Positions 41,492-50,615 of a DNA stretch of 64,000 nt are shown one piece after another. Position numbers and translations under genes: made by a program. A model generated the notes under the pieces. The model was not told where the DNA came from. It made no database searches and saw only the letters and a program-made list of their open reading frames with translations. Origin of the DNA: an uncultured Ruminiclostridium sp. (GTDB lineage: Bacteria; Bacillota; Clostridia; Oscillospirales; Ruminococcaceae); NCBI GenBank assembly GCA_944386545.1, contig CALXBK010000005.1:1-64000 (forward strand). The letters are read 5' to 3'. Numbering within the stretch: position 1 is the first letter of the stretch; every line of letters begins with the position of its first letter.

Positions 41492-42484
41492 TTGGCTGAC
41501 ACCTTAACGCAAGAACAGATAGACGCCATGCTTTCAAGCGTGCTTTCAGGCACACCGGTTTCTCTTGAAGCTCACGAGGACACGGATGAGGTTAAGGAGT
41601 ACGATTTCCGCACTCCGAAGAAATTCACCAAAGAGCAGATAAAAATTCTTGAAAGAATTTTTGAGAATTACACCAGACACTTGTCGTCCTATCTGACGGG
41701 ACTTTTAAGGCTTTACTGCAAGGTGACGCTCGCAACCATCGAGGAGCAGAAATACTTTGAATTCAGTAACGCACTGCCCGATTACACCATAATGGGCATA
41801 CTGGACCTGGGTATAAAGGACGACGATATTGAGGAGAGCGTGGCAGTGCTTCAGATGTCAAACTCACTCACATTTACGATGATTGACAGAATGCTCGGCG
41901 GCAAGGGCGCGTACGAAAATGCAGACCGTGACTTCACCGAAATCGAAATAAACGTGATGTCGGATATAGTCGGCAGAGTCACAACCCTTATGAAGCAGGC
42001 TTGGGACGGATATGTAGAAACCTCGCCGAAAATGACGGCGATTGAAACCAATTCAAGAATTATCTCGGCGGCGGACGCAGATGAAACGATGATAATCGTT
42101 GCAATGGAGGTTACCATAAACGATTCAAAATCGGTAATATCCTTCTGTATGTCGGCGATAACGCTCGAGCAGATAATGAAGAAGTTCTCCGCAAAGTTCA
42201 GCTCTGGAAAGAAGTCGGTAAGCCCGACAAAGGAATCGGAGCGCAAGGACAACATCATGATCACGCTCGAACAATCGGAGCTTACCGTCACCGCAGTGCT
42301 GAGCGAAACACAGCTTATGCTGAAGGATGTGCTTACGCTTTCGGTAAACGATATAATTCCGCTGAATAAGCCAATAGATCAGAACATCTCGCTCAAGGTC
42401 GGAAGCACCGTCTGGTTTGACGGAAAGCTCGGCACCTACGGCGGCAAAAAGGCTTTTAAGATAGATAATATTCTAAAGAATTGA
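41492..42484 (+). CDS. fliM: Flagellar motor switch protein FliM
   Basis: FliM is the switch component that binds CheY-P. The 330-aa protein starts with TTG and has the N-terminal CheY-binding motif LTQEQIDAMLSSV. The middle CheC-like domain includes KYFEFSNALPDYTIMGILDL and FTMIDRMLGGKG. The C-terminal SpoA domain includes MLKDVLTLSVNDIIPLNKP. GAGGGGGGG lies upstream. fliL, often found between motB and fliM, is absent. Confidence 0.95.
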   Translation: MADTLTQEQIDAMLSSVLSGTPVSLEAHEDTDEVKEYDFRTPKKFTKEQIKILERIFENYTRHLSSYLTGLLRLYCKVTLATIEEQKYFEFSNALPDYTIMGILDLGIKDDDIEESVAVLQMSNSLTFTMIDRMLGGKGAYENADRDFTEIEINVMSDIVGRVTTLMKQAWDGYVETSPKMTAIETNSRIISAADADETMIIVAMEVTINDSKSVISFCMSAITLEQIMKKFSAKFSSGKKSVSPTKESERKDNIMITLEQSELTVTAVLSETQLMLKDVLTLSVNDIIPLNKPIDQNISLKVGSTVWFDGKLGTYGGKKAFKIDNILKN

Positions 42485-42494
42485 GGTAAAGCAA

Positions 42495-43694
42495 ATGGCA
42501 AAACTGACCACTCTGTCGGATATGCAGCTTGATGCGGTAGGCGAAATAATGAATATCAGCATGGGGAGCGCAGCCACAGCGGTATCCGAGCTGCTTAATG
42601 CAAAGGTGTGGATAACCACTCCGAGCGTAAGCGTTGTTGAGGCGTCAAAGCTGAATTATTCAAGGCTTGAGCCGGCAATGTGCGTAAAAATTGAGTACAT
42701 AAAGGGACTTGCAGGCTCTAATCTGATGATTTTAAAGCAGGACGACGTTCAGCTTATTTTAAATCAGCTTATGGGCAAGCCGCCCGTTATTTCGCCTGAC
42801 TTTGAGTTTGACGAGCTTAATATAAGCGCAGTAAGCGAGGTAATGAACCAGATGATGGGAGCGTCTGCCACGGCGCTGTCGGAATTTCTCGGAATAAGCA
42901 TAGATATTTCAACTCCCGAGCCGCGCATACTGATCGATGTCAATATTGCGGAGCTTCAGAGCTACGAACCCGAAGAGATGATTACGGCAATAAACTTTGA
43001 CCTCACCATAGACGGAGTTATCAAGTCGGAGTTTATCTCGGTAATGGATATAGAGCTTGCGGCGATAATCGCAGACAAGATGCTCGGAACAACGGTAAGC
43101 CAGTCTGAGCCTGCACCTGAAACGGCACAACCTGCACCCGCACCTGCGCCCGTGGCACAGCCTGCACCCGCACCTGCGCCTATGGCACAGCCTGCACCCG
43201 CACCTGCGCCTATGGCACAGCCTGCACCCGCACCTGCGCCTATGGCACAGCCCGCACCCGCACCTGCGCCTATGGCACAGCCCGCACCCGTACCTATGGC
43301 ACAGCCCGGATACGGCTACGCACAGCCCGGATACGGTTATGCGCAGCCTGTAATGACGCAGCCGATAAGCTATCAGAACGCACAGCTCGCACAGTTTGAG
43401 AGCTTTGAGCCGGCAATAGGAGCAGAGCAGAAGGAAAATCTCAAGCTCCTTATGGATGTGCCGCTTCAGATTTCAGTTGAGATAGGCTCTACAAAGAAGA
43501 AGATAAGGGATATTCTTGAATTTACGCAGGGTACGATAATAGAGCTTGAGCGTCAGGCGGGAGCTCCCGTTGACGTAATGGTAAACGGAAACCTTATCGC
43601 AAGAGGTGACGTTGTGGTAATAGACGATAACTTTGCGGTAAGAATTACCGAGATTGTTAAGTCCAAATTCATGGACAGCTTGGGAAAAGGCTGA
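42495..43694 (+). CDS. fliY: Flagellar motor switch phosphatase FliY (FliN-type)
   Basis: FliY combines a CheC-like CheY-P phosphatase domain with a FliN rotor domain. The 399-aa protein has two phosphatase-type motifs in the N-terminal region, AVGEIMNISMGSAA and AVSEVMNQMMGASA, both with the ExxN pattern. A linker (about 200-290) made of QPAPAPAPMA repeats and GYGYAQ follows. The C-terminal SpoA/FliN domain (about 310-395) contains DVPLQISVEIGSTKKKIRDI. The linker is encoded by a 30-bp tandem repeat. AGGTAAAGC precedes the ATG. Confidence 0.95.
   Translation: MAKLTTLSDMQLDAVGEIMNISMGSAATAVSELLNAKVWITTPSVSVVEASKLNYSRLEPAMCVKIEYIKGLAGSNLMILKQDDVQLILNQLMGKPPVISPDFEFDELNISAVSEVMNQMMGASATALSEFLGISIDISTPEPRILIDVNIAELQSYEPEEMITAINFDLTIDGVIKSEFISVMDIELAAIIADKMLGTTVSQSEPAPETAQPAPAPAPVAQPAPAPAPMAQPAPAPAPMAQPAPAPAPMAQPAPAPAPMAQPAPVPMAQPGYGYAQPGYGYAQPVMTQPISYQNAQLAQFESFEPAIGAEQKENLKLLMDVPLQISVEIGSTKKKIRDILEFTQGTIIELERQAGAPVDVMVNGNLIARGDVVVIDDNFAVRITEIVKSKFMDSLGKG
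43131..43345. repeat. 30-bp coding tandem repeat in fliY
   Basis: Five 30-bp units (43131-43280) encoding a Pro-Ala-rich decapeptide, then a 24-bp partial unit (43281-43304) and two 21-bp CCCGGATACGG-type units. Units are almost identical, so copy number is likely to vary between strains without breaking the frame. Confidence 0.9.
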
Positions 43695-43741
43695 TAATTC
43701 ACAATTAATCATAAAGCAGATACGGAAAGGAACCTCATCTT

Positions 43742-44104
43742 ATGGATAAGAAGATTTTACTCGTTGATGACGCGGCATTCATGAGAATGCTTATACGCAA
43801 TACCCTCACACAGAACGGGTACACGAACATTCTCGAAGCGGCGGACGGCGCAATTGCAGTATCTACATACTCGGCTGAAAAGCCCGACCTTGTTATAATG
43901 GATATAACAATGCCCAACATGACGGGTATAGAGGCACTCAAGGAGATAAAGGCGGCAGATCCGGCGGCTAAGGTTGTGATGTGCAGTGCGATGGGACAGG
44001 AGGCTATGGTAGTCGAGGCTATCAAGCTCGGCGCGCTTGACTTTATCGTAAAGCCTTTCAAGGCAGAAAGAATACTCCAGACGGTGAATAAAATTATCGG
44101 TTAA
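43742..44104 (+). CDS. cheY: Chemotaxis response regulator CheY
   Basis: CheY-P carries the chemotaxis signal to the switch (FliM/FliY). The 120-aa receiver has the acidic pair in LLVDDAAF, the phosphoacceptor Asp in VIMDITMPNM (about 53), Ser/Thr in VVMCSAMG and Lys in FIVKPFKAE. AAAGGAACC precedes the ATG. Its stop codon overlaps the fliO start by one base (TAATG). Confidence 0.95.
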   Translation: MDKKILLVDDAAFMRMLIRNTLTQNGYTNILEAADGAIAVSTYSAEKPDLVIMDITMPNMTGIEALKEIKAADPAAKVVMCSAMGQEAMVVEAIKLGALDFIVKPFKAERILQTVNKIIG

Positions 44105-44676
44105 TGGAATATATTCAGCTTGCATTCGCCCTCATAGGGATAATAGCCCTTATTATCCTGTTTTGCTGGGCGCTTGGAAAATTAAACAAGGGAATACTTA
44201 AAACCGGCGGCAAGCGGTTAAAGGTGCTTGACAAGATAACGCTCGGCGGCGAGAAAGCTATCGTTGTTGTGAGCATAACAGGCCGCTGTATGGTTTTGGG
44301 TGTTACCGCGGGGAAAATAGAAAAGCTTGAGGATTTGGAGCTTACAGAGGAGCAGTATCTTGAGCTGATAAACACAAAGGACGAGGGACAGCCCGAAGGC
44401 TTCTTCCCTGCCTTTAAGCAGGCGTTTGCGCAGAACGTAAAAGGCTTGCGCAAGGGCGGCGATAAGGGCGGCTCGGCAGGTAGGCAGTGCGGCTCATCTG
44501 ACAGGGGTGAAAACCCGACCGATAGCGGCGGCTCGTCTGATAGGGGTGAAAATCCGACAGAAAACGACGGCTCATCTGACAAGAACAGCGGAAATTCGTC
44601 TGACGAGGACGGCAGCTTTGATGATATACTCCGCAGAAAAACTTCCTATGAGAGGAATAATAACAGTGATAGCTAA
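44104..44676 (+). CDS. fliO: Flagellar biosynthetic protein FliO
   Basis: FliO supports assembly of the FliP/Q/R export gate. The 190-aa protein has one N-terminal helix (about 6-25), a small FliO domain (KRLKVLDKITLGGEKAIVVV) and a C-terminal tail (about 120-190) rich in Ser, Gly, Asp and Asn. The tail carries two or three copies of GSSDRGENPT. It starts on the A of the cheY stop codon and ends inside the fliP start region. Confidence 0.88.
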   Translation: MEYIQLAFALIGIIALIILFCWALGKLNKGILKTGGKRLKVLDKITLGGEKAIVVVSITGRCMVLGVTAGKIEKLEDLELTEEQYLELINTKDEGQPEGFFPAFKQAFAQNVKGLRKGGDKGGSAGRQCGSSDRGENPTDSGGSSDRGENPTENDGSSDKNSGNSSDEDGSFDDILRRKTSYERNNNSDS

Positions 44677-45538
44677 AAGGAACACGGCTTTTAAAAAGAT
44701 TTTAAAAGACAACAAGCGGATTTTTATCCGCTTTATCGTGTCTTTAGCGGTTAGTTTGGTTTTGATATGCACGCTTTGCGGCGTAGGCTCACTTGCGGCG
44801 TCCGCACAGGATGCAGACACCTCTGTTATCACCGAAACGGAGAATTCTTCAGTCATGAAGGATCTTATCGGCGTTGACGCTTCGCAGTCGCTTGAGGTAA
44901 TACTGCTGGTGACGATTTTGTCGCTTGCGCCCTCGCTTCTTGTGATGATGACGTCATTTGCAAGAATAGTGATATGCTTCAGCTTTCTGAGGACGGCATT
45001 GCAGACGCAGACCACGCCTCCGAATATGGTTATCACGGGGCTGTCGCTGTTTCTGACGATATTCATTATGTGGCCTGTATTTTCGGAGATAAACGAGGTA
45101 GCCTACAAGCCCTATACGGCAGGCGAGATTACGCTTGAGCAGGCGCTTGACAACGCAGGCAAGCCGCTTAAAACCTTTATGTTAAAGCAGACATCGAACG
45201 ACGATATGAAGTTCTTCCTTGATTTAAAGGGACAATCCCTTTCGGACGGCGCAAACGCCGCCGAGGTAACCCTTGAAAATTACAGCGATGAGCTGGGCTT
45301 TGAGGTGGTAATTCCCGCCTTTATCATAAGCGAGCTTGCAAGAGCCTTCCAGATGGGCTTCCTCATCTTCATACCGTTCCTTGTAATAGATCTGGTGGTA
45401 TCCTCTACCCTTATGGCTATGGGTATGATGATGCTTCCGCCCGCAATGATTTCCCTGCCCTTCAAGATACTGCTGTTCGTGCTGGTTGACGGCTGGCAGC
45501 TTATGACGGGTACGCTGGTCGCTTCCTACAATTTGTAG
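44666..45538 (+). CDS. fliP: Flagellar export gate protein FliP
   Basis: FliP is a core subunit of the flagellar type III export gate. The 290-aa protein has an N-terminal helix that could act as a signal sequence, a short acidic segment, then the conserved SFARIVICFSFLRTALQTQTTPPN, the central loop and the C-terminal helices (AFQMGFLIFIPFLVIDLVVS, MMMLPPAMISLPFKILLFVL). I chose the GTG at 44666 because GAGGA lies 9 bases upstream, overlapping the fliO end by 11 bases. An ATG at 44648 has no ribosome site. Confidence 0.92.
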   Translation: MIAKRNTAFKKILKDNKRIFIRFIVSLAVSLVLICTLCGVGSLAASAQDADTSVITETENSSVMKDLIGVDASQSLEVILLVTILSLAPSLLVMMTSFARIVICFSFLRTALQTQTTPPNMVITGLSLFLTIFIMWPVFSEINEVAYKPYTAGEITLEQALDNAGKPLKTFMLKQTSNDDMKFFLDLKGQSLSDGANAAEVTLENYSDELGFEVVIPAFIISELARAFQMGFLIFIPFLVIDLVVSSTLMAMGMMMLPPAMISLPFKILLFVLVDGWQLMTGTLVASYNL

Positions 45539-45581
45539 CGGCGACGGGATAAAAGCATTTTGAGAAAAGGAGGGAGCTTTT

Positions 45582-45854
45582 GTGACGCAGGATATAGCTA
45601 TGGAGGTATTTACCGCAGCGCTTGTGCTTGCGCTGAAGCTGGGGCTCCCCATACTTGTAGCGGCAGTTCTTATCGGACTTATAATAGCGATATTGCAGGC
45701 GGCGACGCAGGTGCACGAGCAGACGCTCTCCTTTGCGCCCAAAGCCATAGTTGTAGCAATTGTAATGCTGCTGCTCGGTCCGTGGATGATGAACAGCTGT
45801 ATAGAATTTTTCAACTACATATTTGAGCTTATGGCGACGGTGGGTGCTTCCTGA
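45582..45854 (+). CDS. fliQ: Flagellar export gate protein FliQ
   Basis: FliQ is a small gate subunit packed against FliP/FliR. The 90-aa protein has two membrane helices with the family pattern LGLPILVAAVLIGLIIAILQ and ATQVHEQTLSFAPKA. It starts with GTG preceded by AAAAGGAGGGAG. The stop codon overlaps the fliR ATG by one base. Confidence 0.95.
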   Translation: MTQDIAMEVFTAALVLALKLGLPILVAAVLIGLIIAILQAATQVHEQTLSFAPKAIVVAIVMLLLGPWMMNSCIEFFNYIFELMATVGAS

Positions 45855-46642
45855 TGACCTTGAGCGATGTATGGGAGTCGATAGTAAACAATGCGCTCGG
45901 CTTTCTTATGATAATGTGCAGAGTTTCGGGCATATTCAGCTTCAATCCGATATTCAACCGTGCAAACTTTCCTATGCGGCTCAGGGCAGGCACTACCTTT
46001 GCAATGGCGGTGCTGTTTGCCGCTTCTATGGGCGAGATAAGCTACTCCCCCGCCGGAGTATTTGGCTTTGCGTTTGATATATTAAAGGAGCTTGGACTGG
46101 GGCTTGTGCTGGGCTTTATGGTGAACATAATACTCAGCGTGACCATTATGGCGGGTGAAATGGTAGACTATCAGACGAGTCTTTCCATGGCGAGGGCGAT
46201 GGACCCCGCAACGGGTATTTCGATGCCGCTTTTTGCAAATGTTTATTACTATATGTTCGTGCTGTATTTCTTTATTACCAACGGACATTTATCCTATATA
46301 AAGCTGTTTCATATATCATACGAAACCCTGCCGATAGGCTTTACGGGGATAACGGCGGACGTGTTCTGGGCGGTATCCTCCTACTTCACAACGGCGCTTA
46401 CCTTGGCTGTCAAGCTCGCCGCACCGATAATTGCGATAGGCTTTATCACCGAGCTTTGTCTCGGTGTGCTGATGAAGGCGGTGCCTTCAATCCACATCTT
46501 TGCGCTTAACATTCAGTTGAAGGTGCTGGTCGGACTTGCGGCGGTGCTTATTGCGGCACAGCCCATGTCGGACTTTATCGAGCGGCTTCTGGGAATTATG
46601 TGGCAGAACCTTTACGGTCTGCTTTCCATGATGTCGGGATAG
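45854..46642 (+). CDS. fliR: Flagellar export gate protein FliR
   Basis: FliR is the remaining gate subunit; it can interact with FlhB. The 262-aa protein has about six helices. The family segment RVSGIFSFNPIFNRANFPMR is followed by GFMVNIILSVTIMAGEMVDYQT and a C-terminal MKAVPSIHIFALNIQLKVL. It is translationally coupled to fliQ (TGATG) and ends 10 bases before flhB. Confidence 0.95.
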   Translation: MTLSDVWESIVNNALGFLMIMCRVSGIFSFNPIFNRANFPMRLRAGTTFAMAVLFAASMGEISYSPAGVFGFAFDILKELGLGLVLGFMVNIILSVTIMAGEMVDYQTSLSMARAMDPATGISMPLFANVYYYMFVLYFFITNGHLSYIKLFHISYETLPIGFTGITADVFWAVSSYFTTALTLAVKLAAPIIAIGFITELCLGVLMKAVPSIHIFALNIQLKVLVGLAAVLIAAQPMSDFIERLLGIMWQNLYGLLSMMSG

Positions 46643-46652
46643 GAGGCGGCGA

Positions 46653-47714
46653 ATGGCGGGACAGGAAAAAACCGAAAAAGCCACTCCGAAAAAGCGAAGA
46701 GATACACGAAAAAAGGGCGAGGTGCTTCAGAGCAAGGAGGTTTCCGTTGCGGTATTCGTGGTGGGAATATTCGCCTTTCTTGCGGTGTTCGGCAACTATA
46801 TGTTCCGGATGCTGATGAACTATATGCAGGAATGTATGAGCAGTATAGACAAGACGGGAAGCACCGTCGAGTTTGCAATGGGAGTGTTCTGGAACGTTGC
46901 GATAATCGTGCTTTGCACCTTAGGTCCTATCCTTGCGGCGGGCGTACTGCTGAGCTTACTCCCCGTAATAGTGCAGACAAAGGGACTGTTCAGCATGAAG
47001 GCGCTGAAGCCCAAATTCAGCAGACTTAATCCCTTTACGGGAATAAGAAGGCTGTTCTCGCTTCAGGCGCTGATGGGGCTTGTAAAGGGACTGATAGAGG
47101 TTACCGTTGTCTGTGCGGTGCTGTACTTTCAGATTTTGGACAGGGTAAACGAATTTAAAAAGCTGATAGACACCGATCCGATAAAGATAGTGGCGTACAT
47201 TGCCGAAACCTCAATGAGCCTTATCGTGACGATATTCGTCATGCTGGTGTTCGTAGCGGCGGCGGATTATGTATTTCAATGGTGGTCATTTGAGAAAAAA
47301 ATCAAAATGTCAAAGCAGGAGGTCAAGGACGAGTACAAGCAGCTCGAAGGTGATCCTCAGATAAAAAGCAGAATAAAGCGCAAACAGCAGGAAATGGCAC
47401 AGCAGAGAATGATGCAGGAGGTGCCCACCGCGGACGTTGTAGTGCGTAACCCTACCCATTACGCCGTTGCGCTGAAATACGACAAGGATTCGTCCTACAA
47501 GGCGCCTGTCGTTGTAGCAAAGGGTACTGACGCCTTAGCGCTCAGAATTGTAGCGGTGGCGCAGGAGCATAACGTCTACATCACCGAGAACAAGCCGCTT
47601 GCAAGAGGACTTTACGAGGCGGTAGACGTGGGGCGTGAAATCCCCAGAGAGTTTTATACAGCGGTAGCCGAGGTGCTGGCGATGGTATACGAGGCGCAGA
47701 ACAGAAAGCTGTAA
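46653..47714 (+). CDS. flhB: Flagellar export switch protein FlhB
   Basis: FlhB switches export from hook to filament substrates by self-cleavage. The 353-aa protein has four membrane helices (about 30-210) and a cytoplasmic domain with the autocleavage motif NPTH (about 267-270, VVRNPTHYAVALKY). The N-terminus EKTEKATPKKRRDTRKKG is typical. GGAGGCGGCG precedes the ATG. It interacts functionally with FliK, encoded earlier in the cluster. Confidence 0.96.
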   Translation: MAGQEKTEKATPKKRRDTRKKGEVLQSKEVSVAVFVVGIFAFLAVFGNYMFRMLMNYMQECMSSIDKTGSTVEFAMGVFWNVAIIVLCTLGPILAAGVLLSLLPVIVQTKGLFSMKALKPKFSRLNPFTGIRRLFSLQALMGLVKGLIEVTVVCAVLYFQILDRVNEFKKLIDTDPIKIVAYIAETSMSLIVTIFVMLVFVAAADYVFQWWSFEKKIKMSKQEVKDEYKQLEGDPQIKSRIKRKQQEMAQQRMMQEVPTADVVVRNPTHYAVALKYDKDSSYKAPVVVAKGTDALALRIVAVAQEHNVYITENKPLARGLYEAVDVGREIPREFYTAVAEVLAMVYEAQNRKL

Positions 47715-47742
47715 AAAAGAAAGAAAGGAGACATTTCGGCGT

Positions 47743-49809
47743 ATGGTAAAAAAGATGATGAGCAACGTGTTTGCCGTGTTTGTAATTTTTATCGTACTCG
47801 GTATTATCATACCTCTGCCGACGCCCGTGCTCGACTTTCTTCTGATTGTAAACATAGGACTTTCCCTTGTCATACTTCTTATGACAATGTACATAAAGGA
47901 GGCTCTTGAGTTCTCCATCTTCCCGACAATACTCCTTCTGACGACGGTTTTTCGACTGTCGCTGAACATATCCACAACAAGAGGAATTCTCTCGAACGGC
48001 TATGCGGGCGAGGTTGTAAAAACCTTCGGTGAGTTCGTAATGGGCGGCGACGCCATTGTCGGATTTATCATCTTCATAATCATCGTAATAGTAAACTTCC
48101 TGGTTATCACCAAGGGCTCGGAACGTGTATCCGAGGTAGCGGCAAGATTTACCCTCGACGCAATGCCGGGTAAGCAGATGGCTATCGACGCAGACCTGAA
48201 CACGGGCGCGATTACCGACGAGGAAGCCAAGATACGCCGTGCCAAGGTACAGCGCGAGAGCGACTTTTACGGAGCTATGGACGGTGCGACGAAGTTCGTA
48301 AAGGGAGATGCGATAATCTCCATTATTACCGCACTTATTAACCTTATAGGCGGCGCTGTGCTGGGACTTATGGACGGACAGGATTTCAACACCGTGCTTT
48401 CCACCTACTCCCTTGCGACGGTCGGCGACGGCCTTTGCTCGCAGATACCCGCACTTATGATTTCCGTTGCAACCGGTATGGTTGTAACAAGGGCGGCAAG
48501 CACCGACAGCTTCAACGAGGATATAAAAAGGCAGTTTACCTCTCAGCCCAACGTCATGATGATTTCGGGTATCGTTGTTGCGGCGCTGATTGTTGTGCCG
48601 GGCTTCCCCAAGCTGATACTCCTCATGGTAGGCTTCGGACTGTTCTTCTTCGGTCTTTGGCTTTCAAGAAAGCAGGAAAGGCTGCTTGCGGCGCAAAAGG
48701 CGCGCGAGCAAAGGGAGTCGCTTGCGAAAATGCAGGAAAAGCCCAGCAGCGAGGGCGACTATTACAGGGACATCGACAACGTGTTCAAGCTGCTTAACGT
48801 CGAGCAGATAGAAATGGAGTTCGGTTACAGCCTGCTCCACCTCGTTGACGAGAAAAGCGGCGGTCACTTTATAGACCGTGTGGTAATGTTCAGAAAGCAG
48901 TTTGCGCTGGATATGGGTATGGTTATCCCGTCGGTAAGAATGACGGACAATCCCGAAATAACCCCCAACCAGTATGTTATAAAAATAAAGGGCGAGGAGG
49001 TAGCGAGAGGTGAGATACTCTCAGACCATTATCTTGCTTTGGATAACGGCGACGTTATAAACCCAGTTGAGGGAATTGACACCGTTGAGCCCGCTTTCGG
49101 AATTCCGGCGAAGTGGATAAGCGCAGACAAGAAGGTAATGGCGGACGTTGCGGGCTATACGCTTATAGATCCCGTATCGGTAATGATAACGCACTTATCC
49201 GAGGTTATAAAGCAGCATTGCAGCGAGCTTCTCTCACGGCAGGACGTAAAGACCATGGTGGAAAACATCAAGGCGACAAACCCGACGCTTATCGACGACC
49301 TTATACCGAACGTCATATCGCTTGGCTATCTCGAAAAGGTGCTGTGCCTGCTGCTTCGCGAGGGCGTGCCGATAAGGGATATGGAAACGATACTCGAAAC
49401 GCTGGGCGACCATGCGGGTGCGCTCAAGGATATAGACATCGTAACGGAATACGTAAGACAGGCGCTTAAGCGTACCATTACAAGACGCTTCTGCGAGGCA
49501 GGCTCGCTGAGGGTAATTACGGTTGATCCCAAGGTTGAGGATACGATAGTTGCGAGCGTAAAGAAATCCGACACGGGCAGTTATCTTGCAATGGATCCCG
49601 ACCTCATTCAGAAGATTGTTTCCGTGACAACGGGCGAAATAGACAAGGTAAAGGACGTTATCCCGAATATAATCGTACTCACCTCTCCCGTTGTGCGTAT
49701 CTACTTTAAAAAGCTGATAGACCAGTTTATACCCAATATTACGGTGCTTTCGTACAGCGAGATTGACAGCACCGCACAGATACAGGCGATAGGAAATATT
49801 GCGCTGTAG
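47743..49809 (+). CDS. flhA: Flagellar export protein FlhA
   Basis: FlhA couples ion flux to export and docks chaperone-substrate complexes. The 688-aa protein has about eight N-terminal helices (to about 310), the conserved FHIPEP-type block VTKGSERVSEVAARF and DAMPGKQMAIDADLN, and a large cytoplasmic domain (about 340-688). AAGAAAGGAG precedes the ATG. flhF and flhG, which follow flhA in many Firmicutes, are missing; the sigma factor gene comes next. Confidence 0.97.
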   Translation: MVKKMMSNVFAVFVIFIVLGIIIPLPTPVLDFLLIVNIGLSLVILLMTMYIKEALEFSIFPTILLLTTVFRLSLNISTTRGILSNGYAGEVVKTFGEFVMGGDAIVGFIIFIIIVIVNFLVITKGSERVSEVAARFTLDAMPGKQMAIDADLNTGAITDEEAKIRRAKVQRESDFYGAMDGATKFVKGDAIISIITALINLIGGAVLGLMDGQDFNTVLSTYSLATVGDGLCSQIPALMISVATGMVVTRAASTDSFNEDIKRQFTSQPNVMMISGIVVAALIVVPGFPKLILLMVGFGLFFFGLWLSRKQERLLAAQKAREQRESLAKMQEKPSSEGDYYRDIDNVFKLLNVEQIEMEFGYSLLHLVDEKSGGHFIDRVVMFRKQFALDMGMVIPSVRMTDNPEITPNQYVIKIKGEEVARGEILSDHYLALDNGDVINPVEGIDTVEPAFGIPAKWISADKKVMADVAGYTLIDPVSVMITHLSEVIKQHCSELLSRQDVKTMVENIKATNPTLIDDLIPNVISLGYLEKVLCLLLREGVPIRDMETILETLGDHAGALKDIDIVTEYVRQALKRTITRRFCEAGSLRVITVDPKVEDTIVASVKKSDTGSYLAMDPDLIQKIVSVTTGEIDKVKDVIPNIIVLTSPVVRIYFKKLIDQFIPNITVLSYSEIDSTAQIQAIGNIAL

Positions 49810-49839
49810 CTGATAACCACTTCGGGAAAGGAGGAAACT

Positions 49840-50601
49840 ATGGCGGTAATTACTCCGAATGCCGAACGCATACCCGACCTGCTCGAAAAATACAGGCAGA
49901 CGGGCGATATAAACGTAAGAAATGAAATCGTACTGCTGAACTTAGAGCTTGTCAGAGCCATAGCCTGCTCCATGAGAGGCGTGTACACAGGGTACGCCGA
50001 CACCGACGATATAGTAAACGAGGGTGTTATCGCTCTTATGGCGGCGATAGAGGGCTACGATGCGCAACGCGGTGTAAAATTTGAAACCTACGCAGGAATT
50101 AAGATAAAGGGCGCGATTATCGACTATATGCGCCGCCTTGACAGAGTGCCGCGAACACTCAGACGGCTGTCAAAACAGTTAGACGAGAACTTTGCACGGC
50201 TTAACTCCGAGCTTGGCAGAGCGCCGACAAACGCAGAGCTTGCAAAAAGCATGGATATGACCGAACAGCAATTATCCCGCCTTATGGCGAACACTGCGGG
50301 AATGATTACGCTCTCGTTTGAGGAGCTGTTATACGAGGACAATTTCGACTCCGGCTTTGCTTCAGGCGACGATACCGCCGACAAACAGCTTTTTGAAAGG
50401 GAGAAAAAGCAGGTTATAGCCGATGCGGTTGCGGCTCTTGCCGAGAAGGAACGGCTTGTGGTAACAATGTACTATTACGAGAGGCTGAAATACTCCGAAA
50501 TTGCAAAGGTTATGGGAGTCACCCAGTCGAGGGTGTGCCAGATTCATTCACGGGCGATGCTTGTGCTTAAAAACAAGCTCGAAGAATATATCAAGGGATA
50601 G
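49840..50601 (+). CDS. fliA: Flagellar sigma factor FliA/SigD
   Basis: Sigma28 directs RNA polymerase to late flagellar and chemotaxis promoters. The 253-aa protein has sigma region 2 (DTDDIVNEGVIALMAAIE, GVKFETYAGIKIKGAIIDYM), region 3 (PRTLRRLSKQLDENFARL) and region 4 (ALAEKERLVVTMYYYERL, EIAKVMGVTQSRVCQIHSRA). GGAAAGGAGG precedes the ATG. I did not find an obvious sigma28 promoter (TAAA-15-GCCGATAA) inside the cluster. The anti-sigma factor FlgM is not encoded here. Confidence 0.95.
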   Translation: MAVITPNAERIPDLLEKYRQTGDINVRNEIVLLNLELVRAIACSMRGVYTGYADTDDIVNEGVIALMAAIEGYDAQRGVKFETYAGIKIKGAIIDYMRRLDRVPRTLRRLSKQLDENFARLNSELGRAPTNAELAKSMDMTEQQLSRLMANTAGMITLSFEELLYEDNFDSGFASGDDTADKQLFEREKKQVIADAVAALAEKERLVVTMYYYERLKYSEIAKVMGVTQSRVCQIHSRAMLVLKNKLEEYIKG

Positions 50602-50615
50602 AAAGGAGGGAGAAA

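Noticed and set aside
43131-43345. Second possible CRISPR-like short repeat
   Set aside because: The 30-bp units are contiguous and in frame within fliY, encoding a Pro-Ala linker.
44507-44665. N-terminal extension of fliP into fliO
   Set aside because: The extension is basic and Thr/Arg-rich, is in the shadow of fliO and has no ribosome site; the GTG at 44666 has one.
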